From positions 1,610,501 to 1,674,500 of the forward strand of contig NZ_CP126101.1 of the NCBI RefSeq assembly GCF_030123245.1: DNA of 64,000 bases, given 5' to 3'. How positions within the stretch are numbered: the first letter of the stretch is position 1; the number at the start of each line of letters is the position of its first letter. The notes under the pieces were generated by a model. It searched no databases. It saw nothing but the letters and a program-made list of their open reading frames with translations, and was not told where the DNA came from. This document shows, piece by piece, positions 18,501-25,874 of the stretch. This DNA comes from Lysinibacillus pakistanensis. Lineage in GTDB: Bacteria > Bacillota > Bacilli > Bacillales_A > Planococcaceae. Position numbers and translations under genes: made by a program.

Positions 18501-18922
18501 GATACAATATTTTCTAATGTTCGTAGGTCACCAGCCGGGGTTTTTGCTAGCTGCTTGTAAAATTTGCTGACATTGATGTTGGCATCACCAAATGCTTGAG
18601 ATAGTGTGTTAATTGATTTCACAGAGTGGGTGATCTGCTTCTTCAATTCGTCGAAAAATGAGAGGGAAGGGGTTGAGCCACTTCCGATTTCTTGATATTT
18701 TTGGTTAACGCTCTGTAGTTGTTGCTCCAAGGCTTGTAATTGTTTTTCAAACTCTATTAATATTTGAGTGTTGGGTCCTTTGACATCTAAGCTCATTTTA
18801 ATAGCAGGTATGTTTTTTAATCTTTTGATGTAGGTCTGTATATTTTTTCTTGAAATATCGTCATTGATACCTAGAGCAGCTAATAGCTCTATTGGTTTTG
18901 TTTGTCCACCACCAGTACTCAA
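12548..18922 (-). CDS. Tail tape measure protein with internal M23 peptidase domain
   Basis: I choose the TTG at 18922 because AGGAGG lies 8 bases upstream; an ATG at 18979 has no such site. The product is 2124 aa, long enough for a long non-contractile tail. Most of it is helical coiled coil. A hydrophobic stretch lies near residues 270-300. An M23 zinc endopeptidase domain occupies about 1000-1130 (FHLGVDIDG, then GSHLHYEV), probably for local wall digestion at entry, as in SPbeta YomI. Near the C-terminus two tandem copies of a roughly 100-residue segment (about 1794-1890 and 1911-2010) share RAANIREKAH. The end (KEVIVHPNELI) is typical of tape measures. Confidence 0.9.
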   Translation of the reverse strand: MSTGGGQTKPIELLAALGINDDISRKNIQTYIKRLKNIPAIKMSLDVKGPNTQILIEFEKQLQALEQQLQSVNQKYQEIGSGSTPSLSFFDELKKQITHSVKSINTLSQAFGDANINVSKFYKQLAKTPAGDLRTLENIVSKLKTEVETISFNHIQFGGIQETLANLQSLESNLYTIYELNKAYADTADFEQLTSQITDLNTQLSNIQLGEGLNIAGLSDIPQQLEKINQGIEAFGKNTAAAAQSATFSISTITSWMGQASTFKTFAEDIAGIELPKKAIRGFNIAGIVLGFSEFAIGEFSKHKEKAKQKLEELKTEEHEILNAYTSNAKEIDGIVNKYAQLEKSMALGNADPTVLAEYQDISNQLGELLPNIVAHEDEYGNKIIGSSEALKVKIELLKEQQALEAQMAEQEAKEKRDENIDTRKGAISDLKDKQKTIAQNAAIILDSNMASNILNNEKFSDDNGKPLLKTAADFEKKLNEIKKLQSIAEKSGDNDLVNYYQQLSNDVNHFMEEIADNEAKLNQKISAQKSDYISNLAYIINENDKLTDSLKNTAEGFAAQLIDVTDVKDLDTLQNSLTALFSNENASTLINDVIGSFQNMENATTETFDSMASSAKDKLSNVRAELTGLGFSEEVVSSIMKSLNLHYDDTIATQKKLSVEMKTNNLTLAEAKEKMFGYNKEAEKFTTIYEQLAGVSQKKVNDTSDLLFQYQMLTNQLKDYSEEEIRNLSRKGNLTAEEQRLVNVMHTRNGVINSLNSNYPTLLDNDGKAIKLNEEKIKAIEAENKANETLLNGYKLARDGKLTADQEMLLSSTQVTKLKIQNIKRQIMMLEYYVKANEITSKIIGQMNGLLGIGLVAQQLVVENNIRNYKKELNGLTMDFDSNIAEIDGFTTSIESSKKASKSSNTATKDSIYITDTFKKSLENLNSEIEKQVKIQSTFPKHSDEYRNSLQAQLKLERDKLNLLENQEKSLKSQISSGKINKTGTVSGNTSTTTSSTKLNGWSGKITSNFGNRILNGKKDFHLGVDIDGTKGQRLDAPVSGTVIKSGYAGNNKEDSTYGNIVMIKDDSGIKHLFAHMEKTLVKIGDNVTAGTQIGTIGNSGFFTKGGGDGSHLHYEVRKNDKAINPMDYLNNAKSSTVRSTNYTAIDTSQQAIDQATSELNSLSNNILQQKLTITDLEKRDLDTSLDKFDRKRSVIDANLSHEEEKIKLVDKSSDRYTKTLDLQTKYLEQKQAVNQQELEFLEKITTTKGLNSQTVEEYSNRMLELKTEMHSVNSALGEMSLAYLDVYEAQRKTEDSKIELESSKLKELDSNSNAYIQTLQSITSHMEKKQAINKNELKYLEAQIKSSKYSGEILEQLKDKYAALTVQIQDLSVELRHRNYEIIINLQTRFDEKIKEKEFKLQQSKIIQSMYETVSDSMTENEAKVKELERSGDVLKELNSQVSLLNGLREDINNQIIITQNQLRSVELNPDDIKALKEDLQNYNLELKNKKSEILKTETQIESKIIKQKKDLAETLIKVYKDYIQEQKDAVIRQYELETEAENKRHENIMKNIDDERNKFREAIEERLRLIDRQEAERDYSMDIDKLEKEKNDIQRQIALLSLDDSHEAKSKRKKLEEQLFNIEEDIQEKRHDRDIELQKQSLNDLLEMKDKEIDGKSKAEDDYHNQELKRIDDLKSYWEQHYNDLLNDERKFAQIREDIVSGNFENLRLEFGGFIDWLETTMPELGNTLDGTMKAVGLTIRQNIIDTLKEAMNLMTLVQNSSIPTGIYGSSADNDSSYQNSSQNSKLTLGDMQVLLGKYLTDKLALQVDNPIRAANIREKAHILASQGRENGSEIKATDSFDSIINSLSKSDLTAFSKFLESNATVVMTPEYQEKIKDLAKQYYLAGMNYSPDELPQNTNSTSQIRHLSDADFKVIMGKYMTDVLASNATPVRAANIREKAHTIAKAGRREGSSIETNSSYNAEISKLSNEDLVRLSNFVMKNYTIFDSTEMQNELKNWAKLLLGNKASALHGGMTKWSGNGIDGKGGKEVIVHPNELINSPIDTKRLLDMANIMERAANFFTPMIHTISNPTSLISNVASMGGDTYEFNFDIGEMIANKTTANNFAKDIWNDLRVKKGVK

Positions 18923-19084
18923 TCGATTTTCCCTCCTAATTTTAGATAATCGATCAATACAAGGCAGTGATCGATTCATCTTTCTTTATTGTTGTATAAA
19001 ACAGTAAATATCCTAAAATATTCAAATACCCACCCAAAGAAGGTAGGGGAGTAGTTCAAAATTTTAACTATTTATGGGCAGAGG

Positions 19085-19600
19085 CTAAAAATCATCAGAA
19101 GTTCCTTCGGTGTCCTTAGCAGCAGTTGCTTGTAAAATATTGAAGTACTCTTTTTCCATTTCTAAAAATTTAATACTTAAGTGCAATCGTTTATTAATTT
19201 CCTCTAATGCATTGGAGATTTCCTGCATGGTGAACATTTTTGTTAAAAATATGTCGTACCAGCCAATATCCACGAGATAATTCATTGTGGCAAAATGCGT
19301 TTCAATGGGTTTATCCTTTAATTCACTTTGTAAATCTGTAAAATGCTTAATGATTAAAAAGAAGATATAATTATTTAACTCATAATCATTTTCAAAGTAT
19401 TCCAGCTTGTGTTGCTGAGCATATTCCAGCGAATTCGCTAAATCATTGATCAATATCGTGATTTTACGTTTACTAAACTTTGGATAGTAATAGATGAACT
19501 TTCCTTGTTCTTTATCGATATAAAACTTTTGCTTCTTATTTATGGCATCAGCACTTTTTTGAATATCCGCTAACGTTAATTTTGTTTCACGTTTTGTCAT
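19085..19600 (-). CDS. Probable tail assembly chaperone
   Basis: This 171-aa helical protein lies between the tail tube gene and the tape measure, the position of tail assembly chaperones (gpG-type) in siphophages. It has an N-terminal charged region and an amphipathic C-terminal helix. AAAAGGAGCTTAAAAATG gives a firm start. I looked for a slippery heptamer near the stop that would make a longer frameshift product; none is visible and the alternative frames close within 8 codons. The role is inferred from position and composition, not from a recognised motif. Confidence 0.6.
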   Translation of the reverse strand: MTKRETKLTLADIQKSADAINKKQKFYIDKEQGKFIYYYPKFSKRKITILINDLANSLEYAQQHKLEYFENDYELNNYIFFLIIKHFTDLQSELKDKPIETHFATMNYLVDIGWYDIFLTKMFTMQEISNALEEINKRLHLSIKFLEMEKEYFNILQATAAKDTEGTSDDF

Positions 19601-19629
19601 TTTTAAGCTCCTTTTATGTTCAATAGAAA

Positions 19630-19653
19630 GGGTAGAGAATTTAATCTCTACCC
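19630..19653 (-). terminator. Hairpin behind the tail tube gene
   Basis: GGGTAGAG (19630-19637) and CTCTACCC (19646-19653) form a perfect 8-bp stem with an 8-base loop, followed on the minus strand by TTTCTATT. A partial terminator after the abundant tube gene and before the chaperone and tape measure would set their ratio. Confidence 0.6.
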
Positions 19654-19670
19654 GTTTTAAATTAATTTAT

Positions 19671-20669
19671 TTAAATAACATCTACAGCAATAGTTTCAAC
19701 GAAAGTTCCATCGGTTACTTCGATCATTGTTTGATCATTTGCTTTTGCGGAGGCACCTAACGTTACGACACCATCTGCATTAACACTTGCAATTGCTGGG
19801 GCTTTTGATGTCCACGTTAAATCACTATTTTGTAAAAGTACATTGCTATAGCCTGCACCACGAATACCTAATACTGAAATACGTTGAGAATCACCGACAA
19901 CAGTAGAATCTAGAACTAGACGTGATGGATTTGCAGCTAGAGCAGTAAATTGTACTTTTTCCTCAGATAAATTTCGAAGCTTAATATATGCATAGTTTCC
20001 TTTTTTATCTGCTAGTGAGCTACCTGCTAGAGAAGAAGATGCTACACCCTCATGTGTCATTGAAATTTCAACGGCACCATTCGGCTTGAAGTTTGGCACT
20101 TCAATAATAACTTCACCTGTTTTACCATTATTCGAACGGATATCTACATTTAATTCCATACGTACAGCCTTAGGGAAGGAATCAGCAGAGATTTCAATTG
20201 TATCCATCATCTCCTGAACAGCATAGACCACCTGTACTTCCTTACCTGCTAGTGTAGGAACCGTAATCTCTTTGCCAGCAGGCGCATATTGTGTGAATGT
20301 GCCGTTAAGCTGCTCAACATGAACCTGACCAATAGGTGTTTCGGCAAGCGTTCCTTTACCATTGGCATCAAGTAAAATAATTTCGTCAGTGTAGTACTCA
20401 GCTAGTTGATGGTTGATTTCTGTACCGTTTTGTAAGGCGATATATGCTGTATCGAAAGCAGCATCTTCAATAGAGAATGTTAGTTCCTTTTGATAGTTCA
20501 GTTCATATACCTTTTTAGAGCCTTTTCCAGCATGGATGGCCTGAGTTTGAATAGCCTGTGTCATGGATGAATTTAGTAATGTTTTACCATTTAAAATTAA
20601 TTCATCTGTTAAGCGATCGAATAAACGAACATTTGCTACTGAAGTTAAAAATTGATTTTGTTGTGTCAT
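19671..20669 (-). CDS. Major tail (tube) protein with C-terminal Ig-like domain
   Basis: This 332-aa beta-rich protein is probably the repeating subunit of the tail tube. Residues 1-245 are a single beta domain (FSIEDAAFDTAYIALQNGTEI, then several short strands). Residues about 246-332 (RLVLDSTVVGDSQRISVLGI...ASVNADGVVTLGA...IAVDVI) are a BIG2-type Ig-like domain, a common decoration on phage tail tubes. The gene lies two steps above the tape measure and is followed by a strong hairpin, both usual for a tube gene. The ribosome binding site is AAAAAGGACGG. No sheath gene accompanies it, so the tail is non-contractile. Confidence 0.78.
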   Translation of the reverse strand: MTQQNQFLTSVANVRLFDRLTDELILNGKTLLNSSMTQAIQTQAIHAGKGSKKVYELNYQKELTFSIEDAAFDTAYIALQNGTEINHQLAEYYTDEIILLDANGKGTLAETPIGQVHVEQLNGTFTQYAPAGKEITVPTLAGKEVQVVYAVQEMMDTIEISADSFPKAVRMELNVDIRSNNGKTGEVIIEVPNFKPNGAVEISMTHEGVASSSLAGSSLADKKGNYAYIKLRNLSEEKVQFTALAANPSRLVLDSTVVGDSQRISVLGIRGAGYSNVLLQNSDLTWTSKAPAIASVNADGVVTLGASAKANDQTMIEVTDGTFVETIAVDVI

Positions 20670-20705
20670 AAAAGATTACCGTCCTTTTTGTAATTGTTTT
20701 TTATT

Positions 20706-21461
20706 TTAACTAGAGGCAAGCCCCAGTTTTTTCATTTGTTGATCAAATGCTGATTTTGTGATAATAACATCCTCATTTTTCTTTGGCTCCTCGATATGAC
20801 TTAGCCAATGAGGAAGCTCATGCTCATTTTTAAATTCAACCATGCCCGAGTATCGAGCGTTGAGAATGGCATCACTGCTTACCATATAGTCCATTCGAAT
20901 TAATCCTTTATGGAACTGGTAAAGCGTTAATTGTTCAATTTCATGGTAGGGAAGTCCAGATTTACAATGGTAAGCTATTATTTGCTGCTCTAAGTCGGCC
21001 TGCTTTGTTTTTCTTTTTGCCATAAATGCCCGTGCTTCTTGAATGGCCTTTTTTGTATCTGGATCGATAAATTCATCCTCTAAATCAATTAGATTTTGTT
21101 CACTAATTAAAGTTTTAATCTTATCAAAATCACGTTCATGCAATGAAATGCCATTGACTGTTATCAAGACCATACCTTTTTCATTGATTGAAATTTGTAT
21201 GTCCTCAGTTTTAAAGACTAGACGATATAAGGCAATTAATTTTTCAAGTAAGATATAGCCATCCTCGTTCTGCGCCATCGTAAGCAAAAACAATAAGTAA
21301 GACATTCTTACAATTTCTGGCTGCTGAAAGTCGTTTTTAGGTAAAAGTAAGCACTGTACAGCCTCATAAAATTCATCTGCATCCTTCATTTTTACAGGGT
21401 AGATGGATAACCCTTTATATGTAATTGGTTTGCCAAACGCCTTTTTTGTGACCATATTCAT
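20706..21461 (-). CDS. Phage assembly protein, chaperone-like (tentative)
   Basis: This 251-aa soluble protein has an N-terminal beta segment (ITYKGLSIYPVKMKDADEFY), a helical middle, and a C-terminal stretch (LEQQIIAYHCKSG...LTLYQFHKGL...ARYSG...ELPHWLSHI). The order of these elements recalls tail assembly chaperones of Firmicute phages. No firm family call is possible by eye. Its ATG overlaps the stop of the preceding gene by 4 bases, so translation is coupled. It lies directly above the tube gene. Confidence 0.6.
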   Translation of the reverse strand: MNMVTKKAFGKPITYKGLSIYPVKMKDADEFYEAVQCLLLPKNDFQQPEIVRMSYLLFLLTMAQNEDGYILLEKLIALYRLVFKTEDIQISINEKGMVLITVNGISLHERDFDKIKTLISEQNLIDLEDEFIDPDTKKAIQEARAFMAKRKTKQADLEQQIIAYHCKSGLPYHEIEQLTLYQFHKGLIRMDYMVSSDAILNARYSGMVEFKNEHELPHWLSHIEEPKKNEDVIITKSAFDQQMKKLGLASS

Positions 21462-22000
21462 GATTTAAATCCCATAGGCTGTTGGCCAGAAGGCATGATG
21501 TAGGTCCAACGATAACCAACAAAACCATTTGGAACAGTTGTTATTGGGAGTCCGCTATGGAATCTTAAATCCCCAAATTCCTCAATGTCCTCCTGAAACA
21601 ATACCTCATTTAGTACTTCACCAAGCCAATCTAGTCGAAAATCAATATTGTTGGCAGAAGCAGGGGTATAAATATCAAAGATATATTGCTGGGTGCTTGA
21701 ATATGGATTATCCGTAAATTGATTGATGCTTTTCAGATAATTTTTTTGAGGTATACGTGAACCTGTGTAGAAACAAATTCTACAAGTATTGGTTTCCAAC
21801 GCTAAATCATTTGTTTTATCACCGATAACTAGTACATTTTGAAGAATATGATCTTTCTCAGGTAACTGTGAGACATTCATTTTTAAAGGATCGAGAGGAT
21901 CATCCTCTGTATCTTTGGGCATGTAGTATAGTAAACGGAGGAGCTTCTCATCATTTACTAATAAGTGATAAAATTCATTTATTGTTTTTACAATTTTCAT
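21458..22000 (-). CDS. Phage tail completion/terminator-like protein (tentative)
   Basis: This 180-aa protein is coupled to the next gene by a 4-base overlap. It contains CRICFYTGSR and IDFRLDWLGEVLNEVLF, a mixed alpha/beta pattern like small proteins that cap the tail tube. Its place, two genes above the tube gene, is where tail terminators lie. A ribosome binding site AGGAGG is 10 bases before the ATG. The role is inferred from size and order only. Confidence 0.55.
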   Translation of the reverse strand: MKIVKTINEFYHLLVNDEKLLRLLYYMPKDTEDDPLDPLKMNVSQLPEKDHILQNVLVIGDKTNDLALETNTCRICFYTGSRIPQKNYLKSINQFTDNPYSSTQQYIFDIYTPASANNIDFRLDWLGEVLNEVLFQEDIEEFGDLRFHSGLPITTVPNGFVGYRWTYIMPSGQQPMGFKS

Positions 22001-22248
22001 TCTCCTTTATCCTCCTAAAGAAGAGTGCTATTTTCGAAGGTTTCAATATAGAAAATAACAATAGAATATGTTTTTTTTTACATTAATTTAAACATACAAT
22101 CGGCATCACCTTCTTTCATGTATTAATAGAAGTTAGTCAAATGAGATCTACTTCTTATTGATCCTCTATATTATATGAAACCTTCATTATAGGGCTGTAA
22201 ACTATACAGCCCGATTAGAAAATTTCATATTTTGTATTAATTCATTTA
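22001..22248. other. Intergenic stretch with a perfect hairpin
   Basis: These 248 bases hold no convincing gene. GGGCTGTA (22192-22199) and TACAGCCC (22205-22212) form a perfect 8-bp stem with a 5-base loop just after the stop of the 158-aa gene. It lacks a good T-run on either side, so it is a weak terminator or a processing or regulatory hairpin. The rest is AT-rich and may carry the late promoter of the tail genes, which I cannot place. Confidence 0.5.
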
Positions 22249-22725
22249 TTAGATAAAATCCTCTTCCACATCTTCAATCCCAAAGCTAATTGCTTCAAAA
22301 TAGGAGATACCTGAAAATGTGTTATGTCTGCTAGAGCCTTTTGCCATCTCTTTCAGCTTGTGATGAGAAAGCACGTAATTATCCTGTAAACGATGTGGCG
22401 TATTATGATTTCTTAATAGTTGCATAATTTGCCTGCTTCTTTTATGACGCTTTTTTGCTTCTTTTATATACGCTAAATTTTCTTGTTCTAGTAAAAGTTC
22501 ATCCCTAGTAAAATATCCTTTTGTTATGTAATAGGCAAGCATGTCTAAAATAATAGTAGTATGATAGGTTTGAGCAGTTATGCTGAAATAGTCATCTAAT
22601 GTGATCTCTTTGCCTCGGTAAACGACTTTTTCTTTTTCTAAAAGCGTTTGTATGTATTGAACTCTGTCTTCAATAGGAAGCTCCATGCGCAATTCAATGA
22701 TTAAACTAGGTAATTGTAATTTCAT
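22249..22725 (-). CDS. Phage-island protein, unknown
   Basis: This 158-aa protein is largely helical, with a basic central segment (KEAKKRHKRSRQIMQLLRNH) and a C-terminal acidic end (EDVEEDF). The start has AGAAGGAGAAATAAT upstream. No known motif is recognised. It lies between the regulator gene and the tail genes on the same strand, so it may be the first late gene. The basic stretch would allow nucleic-acid binding, but that is speculation. Confidence 0.6.
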   Translation of the reverse strand: MKLQLPSLIIELRMELPIEDRVQYIQTLLEKEKVVYRGKEITLDDYFSITAQTYHTTIILDMLAYYITKGYFTRDELLLEQENLAYIKEAKKRHKRSRQIMQLLRNHNTPHRLQDNYVLSHHKLKEMAKGSSRHNTFSGISYFEAISFGIEDVEEDFI

Positions 22726-22790
22726 ATTATTTCTCCTTCTACCTATTAGGTTGGCTAGTGCAGGGTAAAATCCACCTTTTTCGCCCAGGT

Positions 22791-23294
22791 CTATTTTTTA
22801 CATTTTTTGCATTGTGAATGGAGAAGATCTTTACTGCTGCTATTGACACTAAAAAATTCATCTGTCGCAGGGAGGATATCTTTACATTTACTACAGCTTT
22901 TTGTTTTTAAATGCAACTTGTTGATATAGGTAGCTTTGCGCCATTGTCGATCGTTTTCTTGTTTTATTCGTAAACAAATCGTGTTAAATTTACTTCCTAC
23001 TGTTTTAACAGGTATTCCTAAAATTTTACCTATAGTATAGTAGGAATAGTCTTTAGCAATATAATGAAGTAATTTAATTTGTTCTTTATTTAAGCATTTT
23101 TTAATTAATTCATCTAAATCGGCAAATAGGCTAATAACTTCTGTGTTTAATTTCAATGAATTGGTCGCACATGCCCCTTGATTTAAGCTGGTATCATCAA
23201 TAGAGCCTCTAAAAGTTAATAGTTCTTTAATAACGATTACATCTGATAACACAAGTTGTCTATACTTTGTATCCTTATAAGTTTGATACGTCAT
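22791..23294 (-). CDS. Sigma-like HTH regulator with C-terminal zinc ribbon
   Basis: This 167-aa protein is probably the late-gene activator of the island. Residues about 65-112 (LHYIAKDYSYYTIGKILGIPVKTVGSKFN) look like a sigma region 4 helix-turn-helix of the kind found in ArpU/sigma-like phage regulators. The C-terminal 35 residues carry two CxxC pairs (SCSKCKD ... SQCKKCKK) that would bind zinc. The gene is read leftward into the tail genes and faces the repressor operon across a 186-base AT-rich gap. The start follows AAAGGGGGATG. Confidence 0.7.
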   Translation of the reverse strand: MTYQTYKDTKYRQLVLSDVIVIKELLTFRGSIDDTSLNQGACATNSLKLNTEVISLFADLDELIKKCLNKEQIKLLHYIAKDYSYYTIGKILGIPVKTVGSKFNTICLRIKQENDRQWRKATYINKLHLKTKSCSKCKDILPATDEFFSVNSSSKDLLHSQCKKCKK

Positions 23295-23480
23295 TACTAC
23301 ATCCCCCTTTATTTTTATACTTTAGCCTATTATAATTCAATTTAAAAATAAATCAATATTTTAAATTAATTTATCTATTAAATTTTGAGAATTAATTTAA
23401 ATGAAATAATTTAAAAATTTACAAATTAAAATTGATTATGCTACTATTGACTATAGTCAAAAATAAGGGAGCGTGTAGAG
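23295..23480. promoter_or_regulatory. Divergent control region of the phage-type island
   Basis: These 186 very AT-rich bases separate the sigma-like regulator from the repressor operon, a classical lysis/lysogeny switch position. They hold a perfect 14-base palindrome TTGACTATAGTCAA (23447-23460) 20 bases before the start of the right-hand operon. They also hold AATTAATTTATCTA (23364-23377), found again in inverted orientation at 26661-26674. Either could be an operator. I cannot place -35/-10 boxes with confidence. Confidence 0.5.
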
Positions 23481-24797
23481 GTGAGAGTTGGCAAAACGAA
23501 AGAATTATTAGTTGAACAAATAAAAGCTAGAATTCCTCTGTTAGTGCAGCATAATGGGATTTTAGATGAGATTGCCATACAGCTTAATAAATATAACATA
23601 AGCTTAGGCAATATTATTGAACTGATAAATGATCACAATAAACTAATAGAGGCACAGCTACAGGAATTATTATTGCTTGGTGAACAGCTTCATTTAAAGT
23701 TTGCAGATAGTGACCAAGACTGGATCAAAGAATGGCTCAATCCTTCAGAAATTAAAGAGCTGAGATTGTACATAAAAGAATCACCTTACGAAGAAATTAT
23801 CACTTTACCTTATACTTTCGAGAACGTTATAAAAACAGGGCACAATGAATATGCAGCAATCGTCCCTAATTCAATCATCGGTAAGCTGTGGATGAGTGGG
23901 ATTACCATGTATAATCCTAATATTCAGCGACAGGCAAAAAAGAAGAGAGTTAAAAACGAAATAATAGAGGTTATGAATTTAAATCCTAAATCTTTGCGCG
24001 AAATTGAAAAGCAAACCTTAGATGGTGATTTAATAACTTCTACACTACGCTATAATGCCAAAGTTGGTACCGGGGAAGATGGAGTTGAATTAATTTATGA
24101 TGAAAGAGAAAAATCGCTCACATTATTAGAGGGCACACAAATAGATGTTTTAGATGGTGCGCATCGAACATTCTCTATCTATAATGCCTATATGAAGAAG
24201 GTTGATTTAGAAGGGAATATGATCGTAATTTTTTCGAATATGACGGAGGCACAATGTAAAAGAGTTCAGGTCGATATGGCAAAAGCCAATCCAATACCTA
24301 AACCGAGATTACGGGAGCTAGCAAAAGATAAACTAGCTGATGAGGTTGTGATTGAATTAAAAGCGGATGGTGAATTAAAGGGAAGAATTACCTCCAATTC
24401 AAATGTTAAATATTCATATGGAGAAGTTGTTACTTTCTCGGAATTGTCGGATGCCATCGATCATAGCTTCCAACTAGAGAATCGTCTAGAAGTCATCGAG
24501 GTTGCGAAGGTGATAAATGATTATATGATGTATCTTTTCGCCTATTATAAATCAAATTTATCAGATAAAAACTCTTTAATGTTTAAAAGTAGAATGTTTA
24601 TAGGTCATATTGAATTAGCGGCAAGAATGTTTGAGCATACAATTCCGTTTGATAATTTACGTCAATACCTCAATAAAATCGACTTTTCAACAGATAATCC
24701 ATTATGGGAGGAAATTGGAATTCTTAAATATGGCAGCATGAGTGCGCGTAGCAGAACTAAAATTCAAACAGTATTTCAACATTTACTAAAAGAATGA
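23481..24797 (+). CDS. DGQHR-domain (DndB/ParB-like) protein, SPbeta YopQ-like position
   Basis: This 438-aa protein starts at GTG after AAGGGAG. The first 75 residues are a helical coiled coil. Residues about 222-232 carry DVLDGAHRTFSI, the DGxHR signature shared by DndB-like and ParB/sulfiredoxin-type domains. FVDM-type residues follow (RVQVDMAKANPIPKP). No dnd genes are nearby, so this is not a phosphorothioation locus. The gene is followed 10 bases later by an MrpR-like repressor. In SPbeta the repressor gene yopR (mrpR) lies beside yopQ in one operon, and the arrangement here recalls that. It may act with the repressor on DNA. Confidence 0.65.
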   Translation: MRVGKTKELLVEQIKARIPLLVQHNGILDEIAIQLNKYNISLGNIIELINDHNKLIEAQLQELLLLGEQLHLKFADSDQDWIKEWLNPSEIKELRLYIKESPYEEIITLPYTFENVIKTGHNEYAAIVPNSIIGKLWMSGITMYNPNIQRQAKKKRVKNEIIEVMNLNPKSLREIEKQTLDGDLITSTLRYNAKVGTGEDGVELIYDEREKSLTLLEGTQIDVLDGAHRTFSIYNAYMKKVDLEGNMIVIFSNMTEAQCKRVQVDMAKANPIPKPRLRELAKDKLADEVVIELKADGELKGRITSNSNVKYSYGEVVTFSELSDAIDHSFQLENRLEVIEVAKVINDYMMYLFAYYKSNLSDKNSLMFKSRMFIGHIELAARMFEHTIPFDNLRQYLNKIDFSTDNPLWEEIGILKYGSMSARSRTKIQTVFQHLLKE

Positions 24798-24807
24798 GGT
24801 GTAAAAA

Positions 24808-25797
24808 ATGATCCTTAAAGATAATGTTTTTAATAAAGATATTAAAGAATGGTATTTAACTTCATTAGATATCCAAGAAAATAGTTTAACTACTTATTTA
24901 TCATTATTTAATAAAGCAACCGTACTCGAAAATCAAAAAAATAAAGATATATTTGATATGAATAAGGTAGAACTTGAAGAGTTATTTTACAGCTTGAAAT
25001 CGCCTAATCCACAATCTTTAAGTGCATCAATTGGTTTTATCATCAGATATATAGAATGGGCAATTGCCAATGGCTATACGAATAATCGTTCACAACGGCT
25101 TCCTACCAGCATTACTATGGAATATTGCAGTACATTTGTCTATAAAGCAGCCATTATTCGCTATACTAGAGAGCAATTGTTTAGCTATATGAACCTGTTT
25201 GATGACCAAAGACATGCTGTATTTCTTCTCTGTTTATTTGAGGGAATTAAGGGGGAAGGCTATAGCGAAATCTTAAATTTAAAAATGGCTGATTTAGAAA
25301 ATAGCAATGGGGTATACTTGGCAAAGCTGACGAATAATAAGGGCTATAGAAGGGTTATTGAAATTTCCGATGAGCTCTATTGGAGGCTAGAAAAATTAGA
25401 TAAGATTTCCTCTACAAGTAAGAAGCCAAAACAGGGACAAAAATATTTTTCCGATAGTACCTACATTTTTAAGAAGGCAAATGCAAAGAGTGAGGATATC
25501 CAATTAAGGGCATCCTTTGGCAATAGAGCATTGGATTTAGCGAAAGTAATTTTTGATAATCATAATTTAATTGCAAGTACAATTCAGGCATCAGGGATGA
25601 TGTGGTATATTTGGGAATTGGTCCGCCAGAATGAGGTGAAAGTTGTCAATAAAGAAATATTAGAGAAGGTTGCAAGTAAATATGATACTGGGTATGTGGA
25701 TAAAAATAACCAGTATGTTAGTTTTTCTATACTTCGGCAAAAAATAGACCTAGATTTTATAAATACAAATTATGGACAGATAATAATGGACGTTTAG
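24808..25797 (+). CDS. MrpR/YopR-like master repressor (tyrosine-recombinase fold)
   Basis: This 329-aa protein has the size and layout of the SPbeta master repressor MrpR (YopR), a DNA-binding protein with a tyrosine-recombinase fold that lacks recombinase activity. Residues 1-95 resemble a SAM-like core-binding domain (EWYLTSLDIQENSLTTYLSLFNKA). The rest resembles a recombinase-type catalytic domain (FLLCLFEGIKGEGYSEILNLKMADLE...NNKGYRRVIEIS). The full R...HxxR...Y set of active recombinases is not evident. It would hold the island's lytic genes silent. A terminator follows directly. The family call rests on memory, so homology to an integrase-like protein is the fallback. Confidence 0.65.
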   Translation: MILKDNVFNKDIKEWYLTSLDIQENSLTTYLSLFNKATVLENQKNKDIFDMNKVELEELFYSLKSPNPQSLSASIGFIIRYIEWAIANGYTNNRSQRLPTSITMEYCSTFVYKAAIIRYTREQLFSYMNLFDDQRHAVFLLCLFEGIKGEGYSEILNLKMADLENSNGVYLAKLTNNKGYRRVIEISDELYWRLEKLDKISSTSKKPKQGQKYFSDSTYIFKKANAKSEDIQLRASFGNRALDLAKVIFDNHNLIASTIQASGMMWYIWELVRQNEVKVVNKEILEKVASKYDTGYVDKNNQYVSFSILRQKIDLDFINTNYGQIIMDV

Positions 25798-25822
25798 AAC
25801 TGGTTAATACCAGTTTTTTTTA
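25798..25822 (+). terminator. Terminator of the repressor operon
   Basis: AACTGG (25798-25803) pairs with CCAGTT (25810-25815), followed by a run of eight T. It begins just after the repressor stop codon and insulates the LexA-controlled operon downstream. Confidence 0.75.
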
Positions 25823-25874
25823 TTTTCATAGAATATCCATTCTAAATAATTGTAAATATTCTCTAAAAATAAAC

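Noticed and set aside
19085..19600. Programmed frameshift in the tail chaperone gene, as in gpG/gpGT
   Set aside because: The stop region lacks an X-XXY-YYZ heptamer in the right frame and both alternative frames close within about 8 codons.
12548..22000. PBSX-type (contractile, R-type) defective prophage
   Set aside because: There is no sheath, baseplate wedge or gpD/gpV-like gene. The order tube, chaperone, tape measure, Dit, Tal is that of a non-contractile tail.
23481..24797. DGQHR/DndB-like protein as part of a DNA phosphorothioation or defence system
   Set aside because: No dndA, C, D or E or restriction genes are nearby; the neighbour is a phage-type repressor.
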